The notes beneath the pieces were generated by a model. That model worked only from the letters and a program-made list of their open reading frames with translations. It searched no databases and was not told the origin of the DNA. From the NCBI GenBank assembly GCA_035496575.1, contig DATJEN010000238.1:1-64000 (forward strand): a stretch of 64,000 bases of DNA, written 5' to 3'. Shown here piece after piece: positions 18,201 to 26,046 of the stretch (positions are counted from its first letter, which is position 1; each line of letters starts with the position of its first letter). The translations under genes were made by a program, and so were the position numbers. The DNA is from PALSA-1355 sp035496575. Its GTDB lineage: Bacteria > Planctomycetota > Planctomycetia > Pirellulales > PALSA-1355.

Positions 18201-18384
18201 AAAGCCGTCCACGGTCGTCGAAGCCGGCCATGATCGGATGCTCGACCAGCGGCGCCCCCGCGACAAGCTCGATTGAAAAACCTTCGGGAACTCGGAGGTT
18301 TGGGCCAGCCGAGACCAGCGTGACGGCCGCGCACAAATTCAGCAGGGCCGCCCCAACACAACTGATTCCGAGACGCTTTTTCAC
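15298..18384 (-). CDS. secreted PVC-type dehydrogenase-like/HEAT repeat/cytochrome c protein
   Basis: 1028 residues. GTG start with AGGGGTGA just upstream. Signal peptide at 1-26. About 30-390 is the beta-propeller 'membrane-bound dehydrogenase' domain common in planctomycetes, with calcium-like DTDGDG turns (IEDTDGDGRFD, LEDTDGDGVAD). About 400-860 is helical HEAT-type repeat (PVRQAAAYAVGELRD, AVARAAATSLGRL). The C-terminus is a PVC-type cytochrome c domain with haem site C907-A-A-C910-H911 and the downstream segment KGERIGPDLSKIGG. Such proteins are exported, very numerous in Planctomycetes and thought to act in sugar or polysaccharide oxidation, but substrates are unproven. Divergent from the acetamidase gene. 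Confidence 0.88.
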   Translation of the reverse strand: MKKRLGISCVGAALLNLCAAVTLVSAGPNLRVPEGFSIELVAGAPLVEHPIMAGFDDRGRLFVADNAGLNLPADQLLEKLPNLIRMIEDTDGDGRFDRSTVFADKMTFPQGAVWFRGALYVASPPSIWRLEDTDGDGVADKREELVRKFGFIGNAADIHGCFITPTGRIAWCDGRHGHEFKNAAGQTASKGLAARVFSCRPDGSDVEVFCGGGMDNPVEVAFTPEGDTIGTMTFYNPDDARHDALVHFVYGGVYPRKHPCTSEFKRTGDFLPALSRFGVTAPSGLCRYAGADWGREYRDNFFSAQFNTHKIIRHVLAPQGASYDCTDEDFLVSDDADVHPTDVLQDADGSLLVIDTGGWFRIGCPTSQVAKPEVGGGIYRIRRDDAPRVADAWGLKLKWAEISDTEMADLLGDPRPAVVEHAVEVLVERGDAAMGSLATALFELTEYRARQQGVWALARNGSQNAGLLLRQALADDDAPVRQAAAYAVGELRDRAAVAPLTELLERDEPAVARAAATSLGRLRQPATVPALLARLAKPADRFLEHALIFAVIEVNNREATLAGLAHESPQVRRGALVALDQMDSGGLTRELVAAQLATDDRPLLNAAVEILTRHPDWADELAGQVTRWLALAAPSQDELTTARGAIAALLARPAVESACVAALDRAQTASSIRLMLLETLVEAGTAGQLASPKIWEPGLRLSLAHAQAEVRERAIAAVASIDPAPFASELLDLAKNDSQPTAVRLQALVAFARASRPIDDDCFRLLIGQWATDATLRDRLTAAETLGTARLSAPQQKVIAKLFADAGPLEIAWLLRAFEGQSDRELGQQLLTALAASPALASVSKERIRIALEHFPTDVQQGAAALLNQQTPTERERAEKIESLLASVSAGDAARGEELFFSAKAACAACHRVGAKGERIGPDLSKIGGIRSRRDLVEAILFPSASLARGYESFQAVTGDGRVHSGLLSRETSTAVYLRTPERVEIRIPRKDIDELTPIATSIMPEGLEKSLSAAQLRDVIAYLESLK

Positions 18385-18457
18385 TGCGAATCACCCCTTC
18401 TCGACGCGCGCTTCATTGAGCAGCCATTATCGTTGGCAGCGCGCCAGGTGTACAGCA

Positions 18458-18487
18458 TTGTTCGCGACTTGCCGCCGCCGCTAGACT
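18458..18487 (+). promoter_or_regulatory. possible promoter for acetamidase gene
   Basis: TTGTTC (18458-18463), 18-base spacer, TAGACT (18482-18487), 58 bases before the ATG at 18546. The -10 is identical to that proposed before the DUF1573 gene. The -35 is weak. Confidence 0.35.
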
Positions 18488-18545
18488 GATCCTGCGCGTC
18501 GTCAGGTTTCAGGCCAGCAAGTCTTTCGAGAAACGAGAGTTGCCG

Positions 18546-19436
18546 ATGAAACGCGTGCCGATTGGTCCGCTTTACTATGAGTTTAGCCGCCACCCCGAGG
18601 CGCGGCTTCAGGTTGAGCCCGGCGAAATGTTCGCGGTGGAGAGCGAAGATGCATTCAGCGGACAAATACAGACAAACGCGGATCGCCGCGACAAGTCCAA
18701 GATGCCGTTCAGCAATCCGCAAACAGGTCCCATCACCGTTGTGGGGGCCGAACCCGGCGACGCGATCGCGGTTCGCATCCACTCGATCGTGCCCTTGCAC
18801 GGACAATGCGTGACGCGGACCAGCGACCCGTGCCAGCTAACGGAATGGCTTGGTGACGATTGTCCGCACGGCACGCACGTATGTGCGATTCGCGACGGCC
18901 AGATTCATTGGAGCGACAAGCTAACGATTCCGTTCGCCCCGATGCTTGGCTGTATCGGCACCGCACCGGCCTGGGGCGCGCCCAGCACCCTGCCGGCCGG
19001 CGTGCATGGCGGCAATCTGGACCTGGTCGAGGTCTGTCCCGGCAGCACAATTTATCTACCGGTTTTCGTGCCCGGCGCGCACCTATACCTGGGCGATGCG
19101 CATGCAGCCATGGGCCACGGCGAGCTATCAGCCAGCGGGTTGGAGATGGCTGCCGAAACCGTGCTCTCAGTCGACATCCACAAGGGTTCGCGGCTGCGTG
19201 GCCCACGCGTCGAAACCGCGGACACAATTATGGCGGTGGCGACCGGCTGCCCCATGGAGCGGTCGATGGCCAGGGCGTTTGCCGAGCTGATCCTGTGGAT
19301 GGAGGCGGACTTTGGTTGGAGTCGCTGGCGGGCTTATGACCTGTTGACCCACGTGGCCGGCACCTCGATTGGCTACTACGGCATCGGGACCGTGGGCGTA
19401 AAAATCGCCAAGCGGTATCTGGCTAGCCCGGAATAG
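18546..19436 (+). CDS. acetamidase/formamidase family protein
   Basis: 296 residues; the ATG at 18546 follows GAGAG at eight bases. Family-like segments include the N-terminal EPGEMFAVESEDAFSGQI, the central GCIGTAP and PAGVHGGNLD, the acidic GDAHAAMGHGE loop and a C-terminal GIGTVGVK stretch. The family hydrolyses short amides (formamide, acetamide) to ammonia and the acid; the conserved His/Asp/Glu of the GDAHAAMGHGE region are likely active-site or metal ligands. Cytoplasmic, since no signal peptide is present. It is divergent from the giant cytochrome gene, and 118 bases separate it from the next gene. Nitrogen scavenging is the probable role. Confidence 0.85.
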   Translation: MKRVPIGPLYYEFSRHPEARLQVEPGEMFAVESEDAFSGQIQTNADRRDKSKMPFSNPQTGPITVVGAEPGDAIAVRIHSIVPLHGQCVTRTSDPCQLTEWLGDDCPHGTHVCAIRDGQIHWSDKLTIPFAPMLGCIGTAPAWGAPSTLPAGVHGGNLDLVEVCPGSTIYLPVFVPGAHLYLGDAHAAMGHGELSASGLEMAAETVLSVDIHKGSRLRGPRVETADTIMAVATGCPMERSMARAFAELILWMEADFGWSRWRAYDLLTHVAGTSIGYYGIGTVGVKIAKRYLASPE

Positions 19437-19554
19437 TTGGCGGCCACCAGCCGAAAGTTTGCGGGCCAATTTCCGCGGGACTAAAATCTCGGGGCGCCAG
19501 GCTCCAGCCGATCCCCGTTCCAGCCGTTCCAGTTTCAGACCAGGAGAACCGGAT

Positions 19555-20946
19555 ATGCGTCGCACCCGCCTCCAACTCGCGTGGGCTCTTCTCGTTCTCT
19601 TCAGCGCCGCCAGCGCAGTGGCGAAAGAGACGGCACTCGATCGGTACATTGCCGCGCCCGACCCGGCTTATCGTTGGGAACTCGCGCAGACGATCGAAGG
19701 TGAAGGCCAAACCACCTACGTGCTCGACCTGACCTCGCAAACGTGGCGCACCGCGGCCGACGTGGATCGCCCGGTCTGGAAGCATTGGTTGACGATCGTT
19801 AAGCCGAAGGAAGTCAAAGGCGGCACGGGTTTCCTGTTCATCGGCGGTGGCAGCAATCGCGATGCGGCGCCGAAGGCGGCGTCCCAGCGCGTGATCGATC
19901 TGGCGCTGTATACCGGAACGGTGGTCGCCGAATTGGGCACCGTGCCCAACCAGCCGCTGCATTTCGCGGATTCAAAGGACGAGGGGCGTTCGGAAGACAA
20001 CTTGATCGCCTATACGCGCGTCAAGTACATGGCGACCCGCGATCCAACCTGGCTGGTGCGATTGGCGATGGTGAAAAGCGGCGTGCGCGCCATGGACGCC
20101 ATGCAAGAGTTCTTGGCCTCTGAGCAGGGCGGGAAGGTTAAGATCGAAAAGTTTGTGGTCGCGGGCGGATCGAAGCGCGGCTGGACAACGTGGCTCATCG
20201 GCACCGTGGACAATCGCGTGGCGGCGATCGTGCCCATGGTGATCGACGCTCTCAACTCGGAAGTGATCACGCGGCATCACTACGAAGCTTATGGCTTCTT
20301 CTCGCCGGCCTTGAAGGACTATGTCCGCCACGGCTTGTTTCCGAACAAGGTGGGCACGCCGGAATATCGCGAGATTCTCGCAATCGAAGACCCCTACAAC
20401 TACCGCGACCGCGCGCGTCTGACGATTCCCAAGTTCATTATCAATGCCTCGGGCGACCAGTTCTTTTTGCCGGACAACTCGCAGTTCTATTACAACGAGC
20501 TGCCCGAGGAGAAGCATCTGCGCTATGTGCCTAATGCCAAGCACAACCTGGAAGGGAGCGACGCCCGCGAAAGTTTAGCTGCGTTCTACCAGGCGGTGCT
20601 CGACGGGACGCCACGCCCGAAGTTCTCTTGGACCAAGGAGAGTGACGGCAGCTTGCGCGTGACGGTTACGGACAAGCCGGCGGAGGTCCTGCTGTGGCAA
20701 GCGACGAACCCCAAGGCGCGCGACTTCCGCGTGGATACGATTGGCAAGGCCTACACGAGCACCAGGCTTGAACCGCGCAGCGACGGAGCGTACCTGGCCC
20801 AGGTCTCGAAGCCGCCGGCGGGTTTCACGGCCTTTTTCGTCGAGCTTCAGTACCCGACCGGGAAGAAGTATCCATTCAAATTCTCGACGGAAGTCAGCGT
20901 GGTGCCTGACGTGCTGCCGTTCAAAATGCCCGGGCCGACGAAGTAA
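19555..20946 (+). CDS. PhoPQ-activated pathogenicity-related (PqaA-type) secreted alpha/beta-hydrolase-like protein
   Basis: 463 residues from the ATG at 19555, which has AGGAGA seven bases upstream and opens a signal peptide ending ASAVAKE. The body matches PqaA-family proteins: LIGGGSN-like FLFIGGGSN near 100, VVAGGSKRGWTTW with the presumed nucleophile serine, then MVIDALN and a late PNAKHNLEGS carrying the presumed catalytic histidine. The family was named from Salmonella virulence regulation, but in environmental planctomycetes it is probably an exported esterase or hydrolase. Substrate unknown. It faces the next, minus-strand gene with 24 bases between the stops. Confidence 0.85.
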   Translation: MRRTRLQLAWALLVLFSAASAVAKETALDRYIAAPDPAYRWELAQTIEGEGQTTYVLDLTSQTWRTAADVDRPVWKHWLTIVKPKEVKGGTGFLFIGGGSNRDAAPKAASQRVIDLALYTGTVVAELGTVPNQPLHFADSKDEGRSEDNLIAYTRVKYMATRDPTWLVRLAMVKSGVRAMDAMQEFLASEQGGKVKIEKFVVAGGSKRGWTTWLIGTVDNRVAAIVPMVIDALNSEVITRHHYEAYGFFSPALKDYVRHGLFPNKVGTPEYREILAIEDPYNYRDRARLTIPKFIINASGDQFFLPDNSQFYYNELPEEKHLRYVPNAKHNLEGSDARESLAAFYQAVLDGTPRPKFSWTKESDGSLRVTVTDKPAEVLLWQATNPKARDFRVDTIGKAYTSTRLEPRSDGAYLAQVSKPPAGFTAFFVELQYPTGKKYPFKFSTEVSVVPDVLPFKMPGPTK

Positions 20947-20970
20947 GGGGCCGGAGGTAGACACGACGAG

Positions 20971-21828
20971 TCACTCGCCCTTGTCGGTCCACTCCTTGCG
21001 CGCGCCTTCGATGCGCAACGGTCCGATGGGTTTGTTGTCGCGCAGCACGATGTAAGAGTCTGCGCCCGCCGTGCTGTCCCAGGCGAGTTTGGCGAGGCCA
21101 CCGGCGCGCACGCTGGCCGATGGAGGCGTGCGCCCGCCTTGCGGCCCGAGTGCAACCAGCGCATAGCGATGTTCGCCTGAGCCATCATCGGAGACGACCC
21201 GCGGCGCGGCCGGTGGGCTGATCGCGTGCTCTCGGATCGATCCTCCCCACAGCTCGAGCACCTGGTCAGGCGCCGGCAATCCGCCTCCGCCATAACCGCC
21301 GCCGCCCAACGACATCATGCCCTGGCCGATCAGGGCATCGGTTAGCGGCTCTGGGTGCTCGGGCCGGAAGGATTGAAATCGCAGCCGGCCAGGGTGGGTT
21401 GAGCCGTTCCATCGCTCGCGCGGCACCTCGGAGTATTCGAGCCCTTCGCCTTGCAGGATGGCCATTTGCCGCCAGGCGCCATCCAGCCACACGTTCCAGG
21501 AAATATGGCCAGGCGCTCGCCGCAACGTGCCGTCGCGCTCAAGCGCGTGAAAACGGTCGTCGAACGGATCATCGATCTCGCCCTTGATGAGCCGGCTGCG
21601 CACCCACAGCCCGCCGACGTCTTCACCCACGGAGCGGGCGTAGATTCCGCGCGGAATCTGCTGCGCCTCATACCCCTTTTCCCAAGGATGGCCGCTATCG
21701 GAGACGATGAGCTCCTTGCGCACGATGAGCCGTTCGACGTCGAGCTCTTTGACGGGCGGCGCTTCGGTCTTGAGGATGCCGAGCGTGGCCAGCACCGAAA
21801 ATGCAATCGTAATCAACCGGTCTTTCAT
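20971..21828 (-). CDS. hypothetical protein with N-terminal hydrophobic segment
   Basis: 285 residues, ATG with AGGAGCT eight bases upstream. N-terminal short hydrophobic stretch (LITIAFSVLATLGIL), possibly a signal or anchor. The middle is rich in Gly and charged residues with a Gly run (SLGGGGYGGGGL). The C-terminal 70 residues look like a beta-sandwich (ALVALGPQGG, ASVRAGGLAKLAWD, YIVLRDNKPIG), weakly resembling fibronectin type III. No enzyme motif. Function unknown; probably envelope-located. Confidence 0.65.
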   Translation of the reverse strand: MKDRLITIAFSVLATLGILKTEAPPVKELDVERLIVRKELIVSDSGHPWEKGYEAQQIPRGIYARSVGEDVGGLWVRSRLIKGEIDDPFDDRFHALERDGTLRRAPGHISWNVWLDGAWRQMAILQGEGLEYSEVPRERWNGSTHPGRLRFQSFRPEHPEPLTDALIGQGMMSLGGGGYGGGGLPAPDQVLELWGGSIREHAISPPAAPRVVSDDGSGEHRYALVALGPQGGRTPPSASVRAGGLAKLAWDSTAGADSYIVLRDNKPIGPLRIEGARKEWTDKGE

Positions 21829-22244
21829 GGAAGTGAGCTCCTAGCGCTTAACCGCAGTGACACGTACACGACGGCACTTTTACACAGGAAGTTCGTGGCT
21901 GCAATGGAACGCGTGAAGGAATGAATAAGGAAAAGCGGGCGTGTGAAGGGAGGCCTGCGGCAAAACGGCGTCGCTCAGATGGCCCCGCACGTTCGCAAGA
22001 GCACGATCAGCACCAGGGTGACGAGCGCACTGACAACCAGCGACCCGATGCAACCGAGCTGATTCGAGAAGAAAAAGAACATTTGCGGGCTTCCGGCGTT
22101 TGGAGAGAGAACCGCCGGGACAGCGTGCAAAGCGCGTTCCTCGCGTGCTGGGTCAAGCGCCCGCCGAGGGGCTTAACGGCGAATGGCCGAGCTTGACCGT
22201 GTGGGGCCTGGCGCTACAAACTGGTGCTGCTAAGATGATTCATG
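21829..22244. other. intergenic region before tRNA-Leu
   Basis: No supported gene in 416 bases. A 91-codon plus-strand frame (21921-22196) has neither a good start context nor protein-like composition. It probably contains the promoters of the divergent gene and the tRNA, but I see no clear boxes. Confidence 0.5.
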
Positions 22245-22326
22245 GGCCGCTTGGTGAAATTGGCAGACACGCAAGACTTAGGATCTTGTGCCGAAAGGCG
22301 TCGGGGTTCGAGTCCCCGAGCGGCCA
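22245..22326 (+). tRNA. tRNA-Leu (anticodon UAG)
   Basis: Acceptor GGCCGCT pairs with AGCGGCC; discriminator A at 22326. D-arm region GTGAAATTGGCAGAC. The anticodon loop CTTAGGA (stem CAAGA/TCTTG) gives UAG, reading CUA and related Leu codons. A long variable arm around TGCCGAAAGGCG is typical of class II tRNA-Leu. T-arm CGGGG-TTCGAGT-CCCCG. The 3' CCA is not encoded. 82 bases. Confidence 0.95.
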
Positions 22327-22425
22327 CTGTATTCTCTCGAATTCTCCCGATTCTGCCGCCTGTCACTTCAAGGCGTCAGGAGTCAGATTGCCTCTGTGCG
22401 ATCTTTTCGCGCGTGCGACGTCGCG

Positions 22426-23646
22426 TCAGCGCACCAGCCAGACGTTATACGAATAAACGTATTGGCTGGTCTGGGCACTCCCGCTGATTCCTCCCTTCGT
22501 CCCGATGTATGCAGGTTGTATGGTGACCCCCTTGTTTTTCCCGGTCATCTTGACAGCCATCACTCGGATGCCAACGAACTGACAAATCGTATACGTCGCA
22601 TTGTTGCCCGGGTTTATTACGGACTTATAGATCGGAATGATTCGGGGTTGGCCAATGATGTCCGACAGTTCTTTTCCTATGCTCGCACTGACGCCCGTAT
22701 CTCCGTTGATAGACAGCTCGCTGTTGGAATCAAGGGCGAGCTGTCCATTCGGAAGGGCTTGCATGTCCTGCGGGCTGATTCCGTACGTGATTTGGCGGGA
22801 TATGTCCGAGGTGCTGTTACTGGCTGAACCAATATCGACCGTGCCGAAGTTTCCCGGTGTCGTCCCGTCAGGGTACAAGTCGATCTCCAAAACGTGATCA
22901 CCGTGATTGGTAACCCCGTTCGTTGCGTCCCAGCCGAGTGAATCTGAACCCGTCCCTGCGAGCATGTCGTTCCATGCCTGAAGTTTGAGCGCGATTGGCA
23001 GGATGGCCAGATTCGTGTTATCCGAGGGCGTCTTGAATCCAGCAATTCCTTGGGTTAGGACGGCGGCCGTGGCAGTCGCTTGCGCGGCCCGGCTGTTGGT
23101 TCCCAGCACGCGTGCGAAGAACAACGGCACCTCGCCATTTTGGCTGGTGGTTCGTCGCACGGTAACCTGAGCCGCGTTTGCCAGGTTCATGTTGTTGAAG
23201 CTCATGGTTTGCGTCGGGTCGGACGGATTCGAAAGGTATCCGATCACGACGTCGCCGGTCGTAGTGTTGGCCGTGTTAAGATTCACCACGGGTGCGACAT
23301 TCCGCACTTGATTTAGCCCGGCAAATTGCACGGCCTTGGCGCGGGCCGAAGTAATTTCAGCGGTCATGTCGGCCTGGCCGTATAAGCCGCCATTATCTGG
23401 AATAAGATCGCCGGCGGCCGCTAGCGCCGCCGCATCGGCAGCGTGCTGCAATTCAGTTCGGGCCAGCATCATGATCCCGATATCGATTGCAAAGGCCGCC
23501 ATTCCCAGCATGAGCACGAGCATGAGCGCCGTTAATATGATCATCGCGCCACGGCGGCTTTTCGGTACGTGTGATGTTCGTCTCAACACGGTTGTGCGGC
23601 TGCGTACGGCGCTTGTGAAACCAACTTGAGAGATGTGATGTGGCAT
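22426..23646 (-). CDS. TadG-like (TadE/TadG family) pseudopilin-associated protein
   Basis: 406 residues; ATG with GGAAG seven bases upstream. After a basic N-terminus comes the hallmark TadE/TadG segment: RRGAMIILTALMLVLMLGMAAFAIDIG (about 31-58, one membrane helix) followed by ELQHAADAAALAAAGDL. The rest is a secreted, Asn/Thr-rich domain. In Flp (tight adherence) pili, TadG is thought to anchor or assemble the pilus outside the membrane. No other tad/flp gene lies within this window, so it is an orphan, as is common in planctomycetes. A minus-strand promoter candidate lies upstream. Confidence 0.82.
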   Translation of the reverse strand: MPHHISQVGFTSAVRSRTTVLRRTSHVPKSRRGAMIILTALMLVLMLGMAAFAIDIGIMMLARTELQHAADAAALAAAGDLIPDNGGLYGQADMTAEITSARAKAVQFAGLNQVRNVAPVVNLNTANTTTGDVVIGYLSNPSDPTQTMSFNNMNLANAAQVTVRRTTSQNGEVPLFFARVLGTNSRAAQATATAAVLTQGIAGFKTPSDNTNLAILPIALKLQAWNDMLAGTGSDSLGWDATNGVTNHGDHVLEIDLYPDGTTPGNFGTVDIGSASNSTSDISRQITYGISPQDMQALPNGQLALDSNSELSINGDTGVSASIGKELSDIIGQPRIIPIYKSVINPGNNATYTICQFVGIRVMAVKMTGKNKGVTIQPAYIGTKGGISGSAQTSQYVYSYNVWLVR

Positions 23647-23724
23647 GGGAATTCTTCCGAATAGACGGGCGCTTTTTTGGGGGCATTTACACTCACGTCG
23701 GCGGAATCTAACGCCGTCTATTCC

Positions 23725-23752
23725 ACCCTAATTAGGCGGGTCGAATTGTCAA
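23725..23752 (-). promoter_or_regulatory. possible promoter for TadG-like gene
   Basis: On the minus strand: perfect TTGACA (23752-23747), 16-base spacer, TAGGGT (23730-23725), about 80 bases before the ATG at 23646. The -10 box is weak. Nothing else was found in the rest of the 306-base gap (23647-23952). Confidence 0.35.
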
Positions 23753-23952
23753 AAAATCGCGGAATTCCCGCATAATTCAACCACGATTCGTGGCACAGCG
23801 GTCATCCGATTGGTCATGGCAATTCGGCAACTTCCATTAGTTGCGCATGGAAGCGTGCAGCGACGAACCGCGGTTCCATGAAGCAGGGCTTGTGCGTCGG
23901 CGGAACTGACGCAAATGATGGCCGGCCACCGAAAATTGCAGCGCGGACAGGG

Positions 23953-24417
23953 CTAGCGGATTTTGTCGAGCGCTTCGCGGCCGGACATGCCCACTTCGAT
24001 GCCCAGTTCTTTCGCCTTGGCCGTGACGGCGGTGACTTTCGAGTTGAGCATGCCGGCGGTGTCAACGGCCGGAACGATCGCGCAGGCTTCGCCGAATTTT
24101 TCGAACGATCCCACGTTCAGGTAAGGGCAACCAATCACGCCTTTCGATCCTTTGACGACCAGCAATTTCTGATCGAGCTGAATTTCGTGCCGTTCGAGGC
24201 CGCGCCAAGCGCTGTCTTCGCCCGCCGGAATGGTATCTTGATTGGCGAGCTCGGCGGCCGCCGGTGCAGTGGCAGTCTCGCGCCGTGCGTCGCCAATGGG
24301 CCGCCCGCAGCCGGCAGAGCTGATCGCCAAAAAAACGACACAACCGCCGAGCAAGTAAAGTAGCAAGATCCAGGCCCTTTCCAAAAACTGCCCGTGGGGC
24401 GAGGTGAGCACACGCAT
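23953..24417 (-). CDS. putative lipoprotein with DUF1805 (YunC-like) domain
   Basis: 154 residues from the ATG at 24417. The frame is open to 24510, and TTG/GTG starts downstream are possible. A hydrophobic segment (AWILLLYLLGGCVVFLAISSAGC) ends in a lipobox-like SAGC. The C-terminal 80 residues match DUF1805/YunC: LVVKGSKGVIGCPYLNVGSFEKFGEACAIV and VTAKAKELGIEVGMSGREAL. The domain is small, alpha/beta and of unknown function, and it is usually cytoplasmic, so an exported version is unusual. Its start overlaps the start of the divergent gene by two bases, so one of the two starts may be misplaced. Confidence 0.7.
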   Translation of the reverse strand: MRVLTSPHGQFLERAWILLLYLLGGCVVFLAISSAGCGRPIGDARRETATAPAAAELANQDTIPAGEDSAWRGLERHEIQLDQKLLVVKGSKGVIGCPYLNVGSFEKFGEACAIVPAVDTAGMLNSKVTAVTAKAKELGIEVGMSGREALDKIR

Positions 24418-24814
24418 GTCTAAAAAAGCATCTTGGCTATTTGGCTTAGGCGCCGCGTGGAACATCGTGATTGGACTGTCGATCATTTTTGCACCTGCGA
24501 TTTCACTCAATCTACTCTATGGCCATGAACCGAGCGCGGACGATCCGCTTTTGTTCATGCTGGATCGTGACTTCGGGGTTTGCGTGTTGCTGTTCGGTGT
24601 TGGGTACGCAATCGTGGCCTGGAATCCGAGCCGAAATCATGGCCTCGTATGGCTGGGCATCGTCGGAAAATTTGTCGTGGTGGCAACGCTCGTACAACGA
24701 TGGCTGATGGGCGTGGCCACGGCTTGGGTCTTGCCGACAGCAGCAGGTGATTTTGTATTTGCGCTGCTGTTCGCCTGGTTTCTTCGGCGGAGCAAACCAA
24801 GCGATCATTCATGA
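24416..24814 (+). CDS. four-helix integral membrane protein, unknown
   Basis: 132 residues from ATG 24416, which has GAGGTGAG eight bases upstream (that site supports this start over GTG 24404). Four hydrophobic segments are spaced evenly: about 6-26, 48-65, 73-92 and 100-120. The short soluble loop carries GHEPSADDP. The layout resembles small DoxX-like or DUF4345-like membrane proteins but I cannot assign it. It is divergent from the DUF1805 gene with overlapping start codons (CATG at 24415-24418). Confidence 0.6.
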   Translation: MSKKASWLFGLGAAWNIVIGLSIIFAPAISLNLLYGHEPSADDPLLFMLDRDFGVCVLLFGVGYAIVAWNPSRNHGLVWLGIVGKFVVVATLVQRWLMGVATAWVLPTAAGDFVFALLFAWFLRRSKPSDHS

Positions 24815-25094
24815 CAAGCTAGAGTGGCTCAGTCAATTCGATCGACGTCCATTTAGCCCAACAAAATAGTTCGTGCGACAGTGAATTGGCCGTTGTGCGA
24901 TCCCTTCTTGCATACTGCCACGAGAGCCAACAATTCTTGCAGCTAGGGCGGCCGATAAGTATGCTTCAACACCGGTCGAGTGCCGCTTGCCAAAGACCAA
25001 CTTGGCATTGTGAACCTAGCGCGGCCACTTTGCACCTCGGCTACACGATTGTGAGTGCGCGCTCAGATCCTATGATTCGGAAATAGAGGGACGC

Positions 25095-25994
25095 ATGCAC
25101 ACCCTTGTCAAGTTCGCCTGCACGCTGCTTTTTAACGTGGCGCCATTGTGCGGCGCGATCGGATGCGCCTGCTGCGTGACAAGCGCGCAGGGGGCGATCA
25201 CCTATTATCGTCTGTTCAAAAGCGCTAGCTATCAACAAACGGCGAATGCCCAGCCGTCGACACCGGATCTGACATGGGCAAATCTAGATGTTTTTTCCAA
25301 CAATCCGGCCGACGTAAAACTTGCAACCGTGACGGCGGCCAGTCCGCTCTCACCATTTCCTTTGAGCCTAACTGGACCCGGCTATGCGCCTCCTTATACC
25401 GCGTTCACGTTTAGCACGAGTTATGCCACGGTTAGTGCCTTGACTACGAACTATCCCAATTCCACGTCCTATCAATTTGCTATCAGTGGCGGTGCGCTGG
25501 GGAGCCAAAGCGCCTCGCTCGTTTCGCCGGCCAGCAACCTGTTTCCAGCTATTCCGTACTTCAGTGGCAGCACGTACAGTCAAGCGCAAGGAATGAATTC
25601 GTCGCTTCCCTTCACCTTTGCCTGGAACGGCTTTTCAGTCGCTGGCGGCGCCGTGAATTTAGAGTTGGCATACTTCACGGTCGCCCGGATTTCTGACGGC
25701 CAGGTGGCCTACAGCACGGTCAAAGGAAATGGAGCTGGCTCGGTTACATTGCCTGCAAATAGCCTGCAACCTAACACGTCCTACAACGCAACGCTCATTT
25801 ACGATGCGCGGATCGAGCAAGCAAACGCGGGTTTCAACGGGGCTACCTCGGAAGTCGCCTTTGACCAGAGAGTTAATCTGACGTTTGCAACAGTTCCCGA
25901 GCCCCCCAGCATCGTCCTTGCCGTGTTCGGCCTCGTCGGCATGGCGTTTTGGCGGCGACGAACTCGCACACATCTGCCGACATGGACCATCTAA
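25095..25994 (+). CDS. PEP-CTERM sorting domain protein
   Basis: 299 residues. N-terminal signal peptide (about 1-33, ending SAQG). The mature region is rich in Ser/Thr/Tyr/Asn with low charge, typical of surface matrix proteins. The C-terminus carries the tripartite PEP-CTERM signal: VPEPPS, a hydrophobic helix (IVLAVFGLVGMAF) and an RRRTR cluster. In the known system the exosortase cleaves near the PEP motif and delivers the protein to the surface or exopolysaccharide. No exosortase gene is in the window. The 280 bases upstream (24815-25094) show no gene. Confidence 0.85.
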   Translation: MHTLVKFACTLLFNVAPLCGAIGCACCVTSAQGAITYYRLFKSASYQQTANAQPSTPDLTWANLDVFSNNPADVKLATVTAASPLSPFPLSLTGPGYAPPYTAFTFSTSYATVSALTTNYPNSTSYQFAISGGALGSQSASLVSPASNLFPAIPYFSGSTYSQAQGMNSSLPFTFAWNGFSVAGGAVNLELAYFTVARISDGQVAYSTVKGNGAGSVTLPANSLQPNTSYNATLIYDARIEQANAGFNGATSEVAFDQRVNLTFATVPEPPSIVLAVFGLVGMAFWRRRTRTHLPTWTI

Positions 25995-26046
25995 GGAACT
26001 TTCCCTCCATTTGCGGCGCAGCAACAGGCTGGGTTCACGGGCGTAT

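Noticed and set aside
21921..22196. 91-codon plus-strand frame before the tRNA-Leu
   Set aside because: No ribosome site and no protein-like pattern.
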